Counted from the first letter of the stretch, positions 9,316 to 19,327 are shown. The stretch is DNA of 64,000 bases from an uncultured Myxococcales bacterium (GCA_903936705.1 CAIZWN010000002.1:35870-99869); one strand, 5' to 3'. Translations and numbers: made by a program. The notes: a model not told the origin generated them from the sequence alone.

Positions 9316-10560
9316 TCATTCAGACGCCTGCTGTTCAGGCGTCTTCTTTGGTACCATCAGCGACGTCGCGTCGAATCCGGTCTCGTGCCAGTGCAGCCAG
9401 TTGACCGACCCCCGGTCGATCACGCCGGTAATCTGCCAGCCTGACGTCCCGACCCAGCCGCGCGACGTCACCCTGACAACCTTGCTCTTGACCCCAGCCA
9501 GCGGTTCCAGGCCGGTCGCGTTCACGTTCAACAGACCGCTGAATTCGATGCTGGAAATCAGGTTCAGCATCTTGGGAAATTCGGTCGCGTTCGCGAAAGG
9601 CGGCATGAAGACCAGCCGCTTGATGCGCCGGCACGTGTCCAGCACCTGAAGGCCAAGATCAACCAGGGCATAGGGACTGTTTGCAGGAGGGACACATGCC
9701 AGGACAGGATCGCCGATCAAATTGGTGCACCACAATGCGCGCAGCGTACGCAAATCGGCGTCGTTCACGTTGATCTTGTCCGTCTGGTATACGGTGAACT
9801 GGTCGTGGATTTCGCAGAACAGTTCGTCGGTCATGCCCTCGACCAGACGCAGTTCCTCGACGCTGTCCATGCGGGAGTTCCGGGCCCTGTAGCCGTACCT
9901 GGAATAGTCCACGTTCTCGCCTGCCCCGCCCGCGGCGACCAGGTTTCCGTTGCTGTCAATATCGGACCGCTGGTCGTCAGGATCCACCCAGTCCATTATG
10001 TTCAGGATCAGTTCCTTCGCCTTCGGATCCAGTCCAGTTGACGTCCGAAAACTGTCCGGATCCACCCGCCCCGCCAGCAACGGGTACAGCCTTGCAAAGA
10101 AGGCACTGCGGCCCTTGGCGGACGAATCTCCAAGGCTGACACTGGCCCTGGCGTCCTCCGACTCGACGTCAAGCTTGAAGGACCCTTCATCGACGCCCAG
10201 GCCCTCAGCCCCCTTCAGGTCGATCAGATCGATACCCATCAGCTTCAGCGTCCGATTCGCAAAGATGTCCGCGAACATCGACGCAAACCGCCACAGTTCG
10301 ATCTTGTCGGCCATACCGGCCGCCATCGCGTTCAGAGTGGTCTTCTGGAAGTCCACCACCAGGCGCGCGATCTCGATGCCAGAACGAGCGTGAAAATATG
10401 CCTGAATCTGCTTTTCGAGGTTGTTCGCGGCCTGGATGCCGACGCGGGACCGGTAGGTGAATTCCGACGAGAACGCCGCCAGGATGGTGATCCCTGCCAG
10501 GACCACGATCAAGGCCACGCCCTTCGACTGCCTCCACCGCTGCCGCAACCGGCCCATCAT
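9316..10560 (-). CDS. gspK: Type II secretion system minor pseudopilin GspK
   Basis: The 414-residue protein has a short basic leader followed by the hydrophobic pseudopilin helix KGVALIVVLAGITILAAFSSEFTY. It is far longer than other pseudopilins because of the alpha-helical insertion domain and C-terminal SAM-like fold (INVNDADLRTLRALW) typical of GspK, which caps the pseudopilus tip with GspI and GspJ. The usual glutamate at mature position 5 is not present in the standard form, which is normal for GspK. ATG 10560 is chosen over an upstream GTG because AGGTGGGG lies 6 bases before it. It is 50 bp downstream of gspJ and 10 bp upstream of gspL. Confidence 0.88.
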   Translation of the reverse strand: MMGRLRQRWRQSKGVALIVVLAGITILAAFSSEFTYRSRVGIQAANNLEKQIQAYFHARSGIEIARLVVDFQKTTLNAMAAGMADKIELWRFASMFADIFANRTLKLMGIDLIDLKGAEGLGVDEGSFKLDVESEDARASVSLGDSSAKGRSAFFARLYPLLAGRVDPDSFRTSTGLDPKAKELILNIMDWVDPDDQRSDIDSNGNLVAAGGAGENVDYSRYGYRARNSRMDSVEELRLVEGMTDELFCEIHDQFTVYQTDKINVNDADLRTLRALWCTNLIGDPVLACVPPANSPYALVDLGLQVLDTCRRIKRLVFMPPFANATEFPKMLNLISSIEFSGLLNVNATGLEPLAGVKSKVVRVTSRGWVGTSGWQITGVIDRGSVNWLHWHETGFDATSLMVPKKTPEQQASE

Positions 10561-10610
10561 CGGGTTCCCCACCTAGCCAGACACGAAACCATACGCGCAC
10601 CATGCCGCCA

Positions 10611-11378
10611 TCAGAAGTTCAACGGCAGCCTCATGTGTATCCTTGCCTGGGTCTCGAAGACGTGTTCCAGGCCGTCGGAATCCTCCAGTACCAGCCTCAC
10701 GAAGACCCGCTCGGGAAGCTGGAACTTCTTCAGTTCCTCGTTCTGGGCCTCCTTGTACATCTGCGACCCGGCAGGGTTCAGGACGGGCGTGTACTTGCCT
10801 GTATCGCCGGCCTTGCCGTCCTTGACCGCCGGCTCCATCTCGGCCTTCCAGTCGCCCTTCCAGTCTTCCTGCTTGTCATCCCAGTACTGCAGCCTGAACT
10901 CTTTGACCCGACTGACCAGGGTTTCCTTCGTCCCCCCCCGCTCGGGCTCGGTGTCCGGAATCGCCTTCTCGCGACGCTCGATTGTCCGCCCGTCGTCATC
11001 ACGCCCAAGCCGGTACTCGACCACTCCCTGGTCCGACTCCCGCGCCCCACGCCTGCGCCGCTCGTGCCCCAGATAGCTGAACATCAGCGATTCCTCGTTG
11101 CCGACGAACAGTGTCGTGGATGCAGGCTCGTCGCGGTTCACGTGGTTCGACAGGTACGCCATCGACACGTCCGTCACGATCTTCCTCAGGGCCACCCTGG
11201 CCGCATGATTCAGTTCCTCGACCCTGGCGATCTGCTCGCGCGTCTTGAACGTCAGCGATATCGCCTCGAACATCAGCAGCGACAAGATCCCCAGCAGGCC
11301 AACCGCAACCAGGACTTCAAGCAGCGTGAAGCCCGCCTGGCCTGTGAAACGGTTTCGCGGCCCGATGCGCCCCCTCAC
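10611..11378 (-). CDS. gspJ: Type II secretion system minor pseudopilin GspJ
   Basis: The open frame reaches 11585, but the biological start is the GTG at 11378, which overlaps the gspI stop as GTGA and gives a 16-residue leader before the prepilin cleavage motif (QAGFTLLEVLVAVGLLGILS). The mature protein is about 240 residues, with a C-terminal beta-domain (EFRLQYWDDKQEDW, VFVRLVLEDSDGLEHVFETQ) characteristic of GspJ. The prepilin peptidase that processes it is not in this window. It belongs to the tip complex with GspI and GspK. Confidence 0.88.
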   Translation of the reverse strand: MRGRIGPRNRFTGQAGFTLLEVLVAVGLLGILSLLMFEAISLTFKTREQIARVEELNHAARVALRKIVTDVSMAYLSNHVNRDEPASTTLFVGNEESLMFSYLGHERRRRGARESDQGVVEYRLGRDDDGRTIERREKAIPDTEPERGGTKETLVSRVKEFRLQYWDDKQEDWKGDWKAEMEPAVKDGKAGDTGKYTPVLNPAGSQMYKEAQNEELKKFQLPERVFVRLVLEDSDGLEHVFETQARIHMRLPLNF

Positions 11379-12139
11379 TTTCCAGGCTCCTTCTGTGTCA
11401 CGGCAACCACGAACGTCTGCACCTTCAATTCGCGCTGCCCCCGAGGGCCGTCGCGCCAGGACAACCTGACCGTCAACTGGCGCGTCCGCTGGGTAATCTG
11501 GTTCACAATCATCGGCAGGAAACCCAGCACGCCCATCGCGCCAGTCGCAAGCTGCGACATGAGAACGGTCGGCTGAATCCCGCATACGGCCTGAAGCTGC
11601 GGGTTTGTCAGAGCCGACTGCAACAGCATTATCTTTTCCATGTCGGCGCCCTGGATGCCTGCCCCCGACAGCCCCTGCTGCACGGCCTCGGCACCGCCGT
11701 CGCCCCCCATCAGGCCGCCCAGAAGACCGCTGGCTCCCGATGAACCGCCACCCTTCCCGCCTGCATTTCCGCCACCCGCATCGGGCGCACCTGTCAACTT
11801 CTGCATGGTCGCCTGGGTCAGCCCCTGGATCTGTTCGGGCGTCAGATCCAATGCCTTCAGGTCATAGCTGCACGAGAACGTGCCTGCGAAATCGCGGGGC
11901 AGATCGCAATCCTTGTCCTCAAGGCTGTTAGTCGGGAAACCCTTGCGCACGTAGTACGCCTGAGTGTCGTTGACGACGCCCTCGACAAGGAACGCCGCGG
12001 TGGTCATGCGCGTGATCCGGGCCACGTGGGAAACTGCCGCAGAATTGGCATACGTGATCGCCCCCAGGCCCATCGCCAGGATCAGCAGGGCAATCATGAT
12101 CTCCAGCAGCGTGAAGCCGCGGTCGGCCGTCCGACGCAT
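11375..12139 (-). CDS. gspI: Type II secretion system minor pseudopilin GspI
   Basis: The 254-residue protein starts at ATG 12139 behind GGAGGGTCTTCG. A very short leader (MRRTADRG) precedes the pseudopilin motif FTLLEIMIALLILAMGLGAI. GspI proteins are usually about 125 residues; this one carries a long insertion at about 100-170 that is Gly/Ala-rich (GGGNAGGKGGGSSGASGLLGGLMGGDGG), then resumes with a typical C-terminus (RQLTVRLSWRDGPRGQRELKVQTFV). It is translationally coupled to gspJ through GTGA. Confidence 0.86.
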   Translation of the reverse strand: MRRTADRGFTLLEIMIALLILAMGLGAITYANSAAVSHVARITRMTTAAFLVEGVVNDTQAYYVRKGFPTNSLEDKDCDLPRDFAGTFSCSYDLKALDLTPEQIQGLTQATMQKLTGAPDAGGGNAGGKGGGSSGASGLLGGLMGGDGGAEAVQQGLSGAGIQGADMEKIMLLQSALTNPQLQAVCGIQPTVLMSQLATGAMGVLGFLPMIVNQITQRTRQLTVRLSWRDGPRGQRELKVQTFVVAVTQKEPGK

Positions 12140-12170
12140 CGAAGACCCTCCATGCCAGACACCAGGGTTC

Positions 12171-12953
12171 CTAAGACTCATCCAGCAGATCCCTGGAATC
12201 CAGTTCCACGCGATGCACCCTGGCCGCCCCTTTCAGCGGCACGGTCTCGATCGTGTAGACCTCGTCGCCCTGCTGCATATAGATGTACGCCTTCTCGACA
12301 TAGCCGCTGGGGAAGAAGTAGATCTCGGCCTTCCCCTCCTCGGTAGGTTCGTCCTGGTGACCGGTCATCACCTTCGAAAAAGACAGGCCTTTCGACAGGT
12401 TGTGTCTTTCCAACAAACGTTCACGCACGGCCCTCGCATCGGCCTTGGCGCCCGAAACCGGCGCCCCATCACCGCCGCCTGGCGCGCCGCCCGTGGCCGC
12501 CGGCCCCTGCATCAACGCCGCCAGCCCACCGGGCTGCAGCATGGCTTCCCTGATGGCCCGTTCGGACGGCCTCCCGGACCCTCCGGAACGTGCCGAGCCA
12601 TCAGACTCCTTGGGGCCGAACTTCATCTCCTCGTCAGACGGCAGCAAGGCGGCCCCGCAGCCCATCGACGGATCCGCAGGCTCGCCCCAGTAGGCACCCG
12701 AGGCCAGATCAACCACCAACCGGTACGGCCGGTTGGTCACGACAGCCAGGTCGTATAGATAGCGCACCGCGGAAGTCATCCGCGACGCCGCCGTGCTGAT
12801 GTTCGCCTGGCGCACGGAACGCAGCGTCGCGATGCCAGCGACCGACAAAATCATCGCGATAGCCACGACCGCGGACAGTTCGATCAGTGTATAGCCGGCA
12901 TCAATCGGGCAGGACCGGCGTCCCGATGGACCCGAATATCTGGCAATCTTCAC
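12171..12953 (-). CDS. gspH: Type II secretion system minor pseudopilin GspH
   Basis: The 260-residue protein starts at GTG 12953, two bases after the gspG stop. The prepilin motif is DAGYTLIELSAVVAIAMILS, and the segment SAVRYLYDLAVVTNRPYRLVVDLASGAYW matches the GspH/FimT C-terminal beta-domain. A Gly/Ala/Pro-rich insertion at about 130-160 enlarges it relative to ordinary GspH (about 170 residues), the same trend seen in GspI here. It sits between the major pseudopilin gene and gspI. Confidence 0.85.
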   Translation of the reverse strand: MKIARYSGPSGRRSCPIDAGYTLIELSAVVAIAMILSVAGIATLRSVRQANISTAASRMTSAVRYLYDLAVVTNRPYRLVVDLASGAYWGEPADPSMGCGAALLPSDEEMKFGPKESDGSARSGGSGRPSERAIREAMLQPGGLAALMQGPAATGGAPGGGDGAPVSGAKADARAVRERLLERHNLSKGLSFSKVMTGHQDEPTEEGKAEIYFFPSGYVEKAYIYMQQGDEVYTIETVPLKGAARVHRVELDSRDLLDES

Positions 12954-12955
12954 GT

Positions 12956-13366
12956 CTATTCCTGGCAGATGTCGTCTTCACCACCGGACCGTCGATCAGG
13001 ACCATTCGAGCACAGGTCGAATTCCCGCGACTTCTCTTGCGACGGGTAGGCATAGCGGAAATCCTGGCCCCATGGATCCTTCAATTGCTTGGGCTTCAAC
13101 GGCGCACCGGCCCCCTCGGTCAGGACCTGGAGATTTGCCGGATAGTCCCCGTCCAGGGAGTACATCTGGACCGCATTCGCGATGTTGGACAACTGGGACT
13201 TGGTGGCGCTGATCTTGGCCTTGTTCAAATAGCCGACCACGCCCACTCCGATTGCGGTCATGACGATGCCGATGATCGCGATGACGACCATGATTTCCAG
13301 CAGCGTCATGCCACGCGCGGACTGAAACGCCGCCTTCCTGCTCATCAACGCGTTCCGCCAGTTCAT
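12956..13366 (-). CDS. gspG: Type II secretion system major pseudopilin GspG
   Basis: The 136-residue protein starts at ATG 13366 behind GGGAGGTGCCGT. Its signature is the prepilin helix RGMTLLEIMVVIAIIGIVM, the segment ATKSQLSNIANAVQMYSLDGDYPA and the C-terminal block LKDPWGQDFRYAYPSQ. The acidic end (SGGEDDICQE) matches the calcium-binding loop region of GspG. It forms the shaft of the periplasmic pseudopilus. Cysteines near positions 118 and 134 could form a disulfide. Confidence 0.92.
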   Translation of the reverse strand: MNWRNALMSRKAAFQSARGMTLLEIMVVIAIIGIVMTAIGVGVVGYLNKAKISATKSQLSNIANAVQMYSLDGDYPANLQVLTEGAGAPLKPKQLKDPWGQDFRYAYPSQEKSREFDLCSNGPDRRSGGEDDICQE

Positions 13367-13417
13367 ACGGCACCTCCCGGCCGGCACATCGCCAGCCACG
13401 AACCGACACCCGGTCTC

Positions 13418-14734
13418 CTATGACCCCGATATGACCTCGTTCATCTTCAGCATCGGCATCAGGATGGCGAACACCAGGAAGGCCACCATGATGCCCATGC
13501 CCACGATCATCACCGGCTCCAGCACTGCCGTCAGGGTGGTGACGCGCGCCTCGACTTCGGCGTCGTAAGCGTCGGCCACGTTTCCCAGCATCTCCTCCAG
13601 TTGCCCGGTCTTTTCGCCAATCGCGATCATGTGGGTCATCATCGGCGGGAACAGGCCGCTCTTCTGCAGGGGGCCGGCAAGGCTCTCGCCCTCGCGCACG
13701 GCGACCTTGGCATCCTCGATGGCCTTCGAAAGAATCACGTTGTTCACGATGCTCTTGACGATGTCCAGCGACAGCAGAACCGGCACGCTGGACTTCAGCA
13801 GAGTCGCCAGGGTCCGCGCGAACCTGGACACCGCCACCAACCGCACGACCGGCCCGAAGATCGGTGCGCGCAGGACGAACGCATCCCATTTCCAGCGCCC
13901 AGCCTCGGTCGCACGCCAACGCCTGAAGTACCAGACCGACCCGATCATCAGCGGCAGCGCGATGTACCAGGTCTGCGTAAAGAAGTTGCTGATGGTGATC
14001 AGGATCCGCGTCAGCAAAGGCAGTTCGCCGCCCATGTCCTTGAACAGGTCTACCATGCGCGGCACCACGAACAGCATCATCAACGAGATCAGCACCAGCG
14101 CCACGCAGAACATCAGGGCCGGGTAGATCATCGCCGCCGTCACCTTGGAACGCAGCCTGACGCTGGATTCCAGGAATTCGGCCAGCCGATTGAGAACTAT
14201 ATCCAAGGTGCCCGATGCCTCGCCGACCCGCACCATGTTGATGTACAGGTCGGGAAAAACCTTCCGGTGGTCGCCCAACGCATCCGCAAGCGAGCCGCCC
14301 TCGCGCACCTTCTCGCGAATCTGGCTTAGAACGGTGCGCAGCTTGGCCGCCTCCTGCTGCTCGACCAGGGCGTTCAGAGCCTCGGTCATCGGGATCCCGG
14401 CCTTCAGCAAGGTGCCGAACTGGCGCGTCATGACGGCCAGGTCCGTTGACTTCACCCGCTCGAAGACCTTCTTCAGGTCCACCTCGCGAGCAAAGATGCT
14501 GCTGGCAACCGGGGCATTGCCGGCCGCTCCGCCTGGTTTTGCCGAGGGCTTGGCCGCACCGGCCTTTGCAGCGCCTTTGCCGGCAGCTGCCTTTCCCCCG
14601 GCCTCGACAAAACCGGTAAGGAACAGGCCGTCCTTGGACAGTTTGGCGCGCAACTCGGCCGGGCCGTCGGCTTCGACAAGCCCCGAAACCGCCTTTCCCT
14701 TCGCGGTGAACGCCTTGTAATCGAACAATGGCAT
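13418..14734 (-). CDS. gspF: Type II secretion system inner-membrane platform protein GspF
   Basis: The 438-residue polytopic protein has two T2SSF domains, MTRQFGTLLKAGIPMTEALNALVEQ and FARTLATLLKSSVPVLLSLDIVKSIVNN, each followed by transmembrane segments. An Ala/Lys/Gly-rich linker at about 45-75 separates the N-terminal cytoplasmic part from the first domain. GspF connects the assembly ATPase GspE to pseudopilus extension. It lies 88 bp downstream of gspE. Confidence 0.93.
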   Translation of the reverse strand: MPLFDYKAFTAKGKAVSGLVEADGPAELRAKLSKDGLFLTGFVEAGGKAAAGKGAAKAGAAKPSAKPGGAAGNAPVASSIFAREVDLKKVFERVKSTDLAVMTRQFGTLLKAGIPMTEALNALVEQQEAAKLRTVLSQIREKVREGGSLADALGDHRKVFPDLYINMVRVGEASGTLDIVLNRLAEFLESSVRLRSKVTAAMIYPALMFCVALVLISLMMLFVVPRMVDLFKDMGGELPLLTRILITISNFFTQTWYIALPLMIGSVWYFRRWRATEAGRWKWDAFVLRAPIFGPVVRLVAVSRFARTLATLLKSSVPVLLSLDIVKSIVNNVILSKAIEDAKVAVREGESLAGPLQKSGLFPPMMTHMIAIGEKTGQLEEMLGNVADAYDAEVEARVTTLTAVLEPVMIVGMGIMVAFLVFAILMPMLKMNEVISGS

Positions 14735-14822
14735 CAGGTACCACCCGCGTCACGGCCGCTGCATGCGGCCCGGTTCCGGTAGTCAGCCTGCTGACGGCAG
14801 CCGACCAACCGCCACAGACAAC

Positions 14823-16553
14823 CTAGTCAACGTCCCCCTGGGTCACCCGCATCACCTCCTCGGCGGTGGTGACGCCTCGGCGGATCTTCAGGACACCGTC
14901 CCCGCGAAGGGTGCGCATGTTCCTTGCCAGAGCCGCCTTCTTGATCTGGCCTGCGTCCGCGTTCCGCATGACCAGCTCGCGCACGCTGTCATCGACAACC
15001 AGCAACTCGTAGATTGCCTGCCGACCGGCGTATCCGGTGCCACTGCACGACGGGCATCCGGTGGCCCGATAGAACGTATCAGTGGGTTCGATCCTCGTCA
15101 GGCCCAGGGTTTCCAGCTCGCCCGGCGACGGCGTGTAGGGCTGGCGACACTCGCGGCAAACCACGCGCACCAGGCGCTGCGCCACCATCGCCAGAACGGA
15201 CGAAGCTATCAGGAAGGGCTCGACGCCCATGTCGACCAGGCGCGTGAAGGCCGATGCCGAATCGTTCGTATGCAGCGTGCTGAACACCAGGTGGCCGGTC
15301 AGCGACGCCTGCACTGCGATCTCGGCGGTCTCCTTGTCACGAATCTCGCCGATCAAGACCACGTCAGGGTCCTGTCGCAAAATGGCCCGCAGACCGTTCG
15401 CGAAGGTGAAGTCGATCTTGGCGTTGACCTGCATCTGGCCGATGCCCGTGATCTGGTATTCGACCGGGTCCTCGACCGTCAGGATGTTCTTGTCAGGCGT
15501 GTTGATGCGCACCAGGCATGCGTACAAAGTCGTGGTCTTTCCCGAACCGGTCGGCCCGGTGACCAGGATGATCCCGTGGGGCCTCGTGACCAGATCCTCC
15601 ATTCGATCGTGCAATTCGGGATCAAGGCCCAGGTCGGCCAGTTCCAGGACCGTCGACGTACGGTCCAGGATTCGCATGACCAGGCGCTCGCCGAATGTGG
15701 TGGGCACGGTCGAAAGGCGGATGTCGATCTCCTTGCCGGCAACCACGCGCCGGATACGGCCGTCCTGGGGCAAGCGCTTTTCCGCTATATTCAGATTGCC
15801 CATGATCTTGATGCGGCTGGCGATGGACGCCTGAAACCGCTTGGGTGGGCGCAGCACCTCGCGCAGGATGCCGTCCTTGCGGAATCGCACCGACAGGTGT
15901 TTTTCGAACGGCTCGATATGGATGTCACTGACGCGCTCCTTGACCGCCTGGGACAAGACGCTGTTGACCAGACGGATGATCGGCGCTTCGTCGGTGACGT
16001 CCAGCAGGTCCTTCGTGGACTCCTCGATCTCGTGAGCAATCGACCCAAGATCCTCGTCCTGGAAGACCTCGCCCGCGGTGCCCTCCAGGCCCGTCTTGCG
16101 GTCATACAGCCGGTTGATGCCGTCGAAAACGACCTCGCGTGGGGCCAGTTGCGGCACTATGCGAGCCTTGAGGATCACCCTCAGGTCGTCCAGCACCGCC
16201 AGTCCCAGCGGGTTCGAAACGGCGACGAAAACCCTTTCTCCCTCGCGACGCAATGGCAGAACGTAGGACTGCTTGGCCCACGTGATCGGCAGTTCGCCGA
16301 TCAGTTCGAGGTCGATTTCATCGACGGGCAGAGTGTCGGCGACCTCGATGCCCAGAAGGGCGCCAAACGCAGCCAGATAGCGCCTCTCGTCCATCAGGCC
16401 AAGGTTCAACAGGGCTTCCACCAGGCCCACGTCGGGCCTGGCGATACGCGCCTCCTCGGCCTTGCGAACCGCCTCCTGATCGACAAGGTGGTGGTCAATC
16501 AGCAGGCGCGTCACGAATTCGTTGCCCCGAGGGGCCGATGCGATTTCCGCCAT
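14823..16553 (-). CDS. gspE: Type II secretion system assembly ATPase GspE
   Basis: The 576-residue cytoplasmic ATPase has an N-terminal T2SSE_N/MshEN-type domain (about 15-160) and a RecA-like core with Walker A GPTGSGKTT, an Asp box and Walker B (PDVVLIGEIRDKETAEIAVQ) and a His box (FSTLHTNDSASAFTRL). The four-cysteine zinc module (CREC ... CPSC) specific to GspE/PilB proteins is present near residue 470. It powers pseudopilus assembly. The preferred ATG at 16553 has GAGGGG 7 bases upstream; the in-frame GTG at 16571 overlaps the gspD stop (GTGA) and would add six residues. Confidence 0.95.
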   Translation of the reverse strand: MAEIASAPRGNEFVTRLLIDHHLVDQEAVRKAEEARIARPDVGLVEALLNLGLMDERRYLAAFGALLGIEVADTLPVDEIDLELIGELPITWAKQSYVLPLRREGERVFVAVSNPLGLAVLDDLRVILKARIVPQLAPREVVFDGINRLYDRKTGLEGTAGEVFQDEDLGSIAHEIEESTKDLLDVTDEAPIIRLVNSVLSQAVKERVSDIHIEPFEKHLSVRFRKDGILREVLRPPKRFQASIASRIKIMGNLNIAEKRLPQDGRIRRVVAGKEIDIRLSTVPTTFGERLVMRILDRTSTVLELADLGLDPELHDRMEDLVTRPHGIILVTGPTGSGKTTTLYACLVRINTPDKNILTVEDPVEYQITGIGQMQVNAKIDFTFANGLRAILRQDPDVVLIGEIRDKETAEIAVQASLTGHLVFSTLHTNDSASAFTRLVDMGVEPFLIASSVLAMVAQRLVRVVCRECRQPYTPSPGELETLGLTRIEPTDTFYRATGCPSCSGTGYAGRQAIYELLVVDDSVRELVMRNADAGQIKKAALARNMRTLRGDGVLKIRRGVTTAEEVMRVTQGDVD

Positions 16554-16567
16554 TATCGGTCCCCTCG

Positions 16568-19327
16568 TCACTGGCCAGCCGGTTCTGCAACCGGGGAAGC
16601 AGGCTCGGCAGCCGGCGAGGCTCCTGCAGCACCCACGGGCGGAACAATCGCCGGCGGCGCCTGTTGCTGCGGCACGACACCTGCCGACACCTCGGTGTTC
16701 GCATCCCCCGCTGCCGCACCGGGCGCGTTGCCAATCGGGGTGAAGGGGTCGTACTCAAGGTCGTGCGTCTCGGGTGCGCCGACGCGATCAACCTCGTCAA
16801 ACCTGGTCTGCTCCAGCAGGTCACGATCCTTGCGGACACGGTCCATCGTCTTCCGGATGTCCTCCATCACGCCTGTCTTCTTGCGGTAGTCGATGTTTCC
16901 GGCCGCCTCCTTCTTTTTCGCGGACATGTACTCCGCGAACTTCTGCATCTCGTCCATCTTCTGTTCGTGAATCCTGCGCAGGTCCGACGGGTCCTCGATG
17001 ATGTAAGGCGTGATGATCATCAACAGGTTGCGCTTCTCGGTGCGCGTGGCTGTCTTGCGGAACAAAACTCCCAGCAACGGGATGTCGCCCAGGAACGGCA
17101 CCTTGTCGACGCCGGTGACTTCCATGTCCCGCATCAGGCCGCCAATGACGACCGGCTGCTGGTCCCGCACGACGACCGTGTTCGACACCTTGCGCTTGGA
17201 GGTTGTCGGGCCCAGCGTGGCGTCCAGCGATTCGACATCGTCGATCTGCTGATTGATCTTCAGCTTCACGAAGTTGCTCTCGCTGATCTGGGGCGTGATC
17301 TTCAACGTCAGATCGACGTCGATGCGCTGGACGTAGTTGGAACCATAGCCACCCAATCCGCCGCTGCCCATGAGGCTGCTGGCAAGGCCGCCGGTCAGGC
17401 TTGATGCTCCCGGAATCGCAGATGCCAGCGAGCCAAGGCCCGATGAACCGCCCAGCAAGCTCGACAGGCTGTTGTTGCCCGTTGACGAAGCCTGGTAGGG
17501 AATCGTCTTGCCCACGACGATCTCGGCTTCCTCGTTGTCCGTGGTCAGGATGTGTGGCGTCGACAGGATGTTGACGTCCGAGTTTGCCTGGAACGCCTGG
17601 ATCAGGAAACCGTATGAAGGCAGCGAAAGTGAACCGGCTGTCGATGCTGAACCGGTTGTACCCGTGCTGACGTCCAGCAGGGGGCCGGTCAGGCCCATGG
17701 CCAGGCCGCCCTTGTTCAACTGCTGCATGTCCAGGCCCGAAATACCCAATCCGCCCATGCCCAGCATCAACGGCACGTCGTTCCCACCTATGTTCACCGA
17801 GGCGCCGCCGCTGGCCGAGATACCCAGCTTGCGGTCCTTGTTGGAGGAAATTTCCATGATGACGGCTTCGACATAGACCTGCTTGCGACGCACGTCGATC
17901 TGCTGGACCACTCGTTTGACCGACAGGTAGTCCTTCAGGCTGGATTCGATGACCAGGCTGTTTGTCGCCTTGTGGGCCGTGATCTTGACCTCACCCGAGA
18001 AAAGGGATGCCGCCGAAGGTGCCCCGCCTCCGCCAGCCTTGCCGCCCGCCGCCGACTTCTTCGCACCGCCGCCCGAGGTCAGCGAGGACAAGGTCGATGC
18101 CACGTCCTCGGCCGCTGCGTTCTCGAGGTAGTAGATGTGGATCTGGCCCTCGCCTTCGATCGGCATGTCCATTCGGCGCAACAGGTGGTCGATCTTCAGA
18201 TAGGCTGACGGCGTGGCGACGATGATCAACTGGTTGGTACGCTCGTCGGCAATCACCTTCGAAAGGGTCGATGGACCGTCAATCGCCTCGCCGCCAGAGA
18301 CCGCTGCCGCGGCGTTCGCGCCGGCAGCACCCTTGGGCGAGGGACTGGGCGCGCGCCCGGCCGATCCGCCACCCTTTCCGGCCTTGTCCCCGAACAGGCT
18401 GGTGACCAGGTTCGCCATGTCGGTCGCATTGGCGTACTGGACGGGGCGTACCCAGATCTTCTCGCGACCGGTTGGGATATCCAGTTCGCCGATGAACTTC
18501 AACATGCGGACGACGTTGCGCCCCATGTCGGTCACGATCAGGCTGTTGGCCGGCGCATAGGAACTGATGTCGCCCGCGCCCGTCTTGAACTTGTTCAGGA
18601 CCGGCTCGATGTCCTTCACATCGATGTAACGCAGCGCAATGATACGGGTGATCAGTCGGTCTTCCTCGGGCACATCCTCCCTGGAACCGAAGATCGGGAC
18701 CGGTTCCGACTTTGCCTTGGCCGTTTCGATGATCTTGTAGAACGGACCCGACGGAATCACCGTCAACCCGTTGATGTCGAGGGCGGACAGGAACGCCTTG
18801 TAGGCCTCGTAGACCGTAACCGGCGTGGTTGACAGGATCGTGACGCTCTTGCCCTGCTTCATGTTGGTGCCCAGCAGGTAGTTGCGCTGGGTGATGCACG
18901 CAATGAACTTCAACACGTCGTACAGCGGGGCTTCCTCGAAATCCACGCTGATCTTCGAGTTCAACGGCAGCGGGACGCACTTCACGTCCTTCTCGAAGTT
19001 GGTCTTGAAGGACATCACTTCGTCGAGTTCCTGGCCGGCCGCCCTTACCGATCCTGTCGCACCCTTTCCAGAAGCCCCGGAAGTCGCGCCGCCCCCCCCG
19101 GACATGCCCGAGGCGCCGGCGGAGGCCGGGAACTGGCCCGGAATCTTCTGGGCAGATCCTGGAATAGTCGGGGGTGGCAGCCCCTTGGCCTTCGGGAGAA
19201 CGGCAGTTCCCCTGGCTGGCGCCTGGGCGAAAACCCAGCCCGGCGCCGCCGCCGCCGCCACCGCCAAGGCCGCCAGGGTCGCCACACACGCGGCCCCGAT
19301 CCCCCTGCCACAGCAATTCCGATCCAT
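16568..19327 (-). CDS. gspD: Type II secretion system secretin GspD
   Basis: The 919-residue outer-membrane secretin starts at ATG 19327 behind GGAGGGACC; the frame stays open to 19414 but the added part has no signal. A signal peptide covers about 1-36. N0 to N3 periplasmic domains follow (for example ISVDFEEAPLYDVLKFIACITQRNYLLG and ITRIIALRYIDVKDIEPVLNKFKT). The beta-barrel secretin core includes VYVEAVIMEISSNKDRKLGI and VVVRDQQPVVIGGLMRD. Gly/Ser-rich insertions occur in N3 and in the gate region. The C-terminus ends in a Pro/Ala-rich tail. It forms the outer-membrane channel for folded exoproteins. Confidence 0.94.
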   Translation of the reverse strand: MDRNCCGRGIGAACVATLAALAVAAAAAPGWVFAQAPARGTAVLPKAKGLPPPTIPGSAQKIPGQFPASAGASGMSGGGGATSGASGKGATGSVRAAGQELDEVMSFKTNFEKDVKCVPLPLNSKISVDFEEAPLYDVLKFIACITQRNYLLGTNMKQGKSVTILSTTPVTVYEAYKAFLSALDINGLTVIPSGPFYKIIETAKAKSEPVPIFGSREDVPEEDRLITRIIALRYIDVKDIEPVLNKFKTGAGDISSYAPANSLIVTDMGRNVVRMLKFIGELDIPTGREKIWVRPVQYANATDMANLVTSLFGDKAGKGGGSAGRAPSPSPKGAAGANAAAAVSGGEAIDGPSTLSKVIADERTNQLIIVATPSAYLKIDHLLRRMDMPIEGEGQIHIYYLENAAAEDVASTLSSLTSGGGAKKSAAGGKAGGGGAPSAASLFSGEVKITAHKATNSLVIESSLKDYLSVKRVVQQIDVRRKQVYVEAVIMEISSNKDRKLGISASGGASVNIGGNDVPLMLGMGGLGISGLDMQQLNKGGLAMGLTGPLLDVSTGTTGSASTAGSLSLPSYGFLIQAFQANSDVNILSTPHILTTDNEEAEIVVGKTIPYQASSTGNNSLSSLLGGSSGLGSLASAIPGASSLTGGLASSLMGSGGLGGYGSNYVQRIDVDLTLKITPQISESNFVKLKINQQIDDVESLDATLGPTTSKRKVSNTVVVRDQQPVVIGGLMRDMEVTGVDKVPFLGDIPLLGVLFRKTATRTEKRNLLMIITPYIIEDPSDLRRIHEQKMDEMQKFAEYMSAKKKEAAGNIDYRKKTGVMEDIRKTMDRVRKDRDLLEQTRFDEVDRVGAPETHDLEYDPFTPIGNAPGAAAGDANTEVSAGVVPQQQAPPAIVPPVGAAGASPAAEPASPVAEPAGQ

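Noticed and set aside
12996..14753. 585-codon minus-strand frame overlapping gspF and gspG
   Set aside because: It is the alternate frame of two well-supported genes and its translation is Arg/Gly-rich with no family signal.
14763..16889. 708-codon plus-strand frame opposite gspE
   Set aside because: It is antisense to a strongly conserved ATPase gene, has no recognisable domain and reflects GC-rich codon bias.
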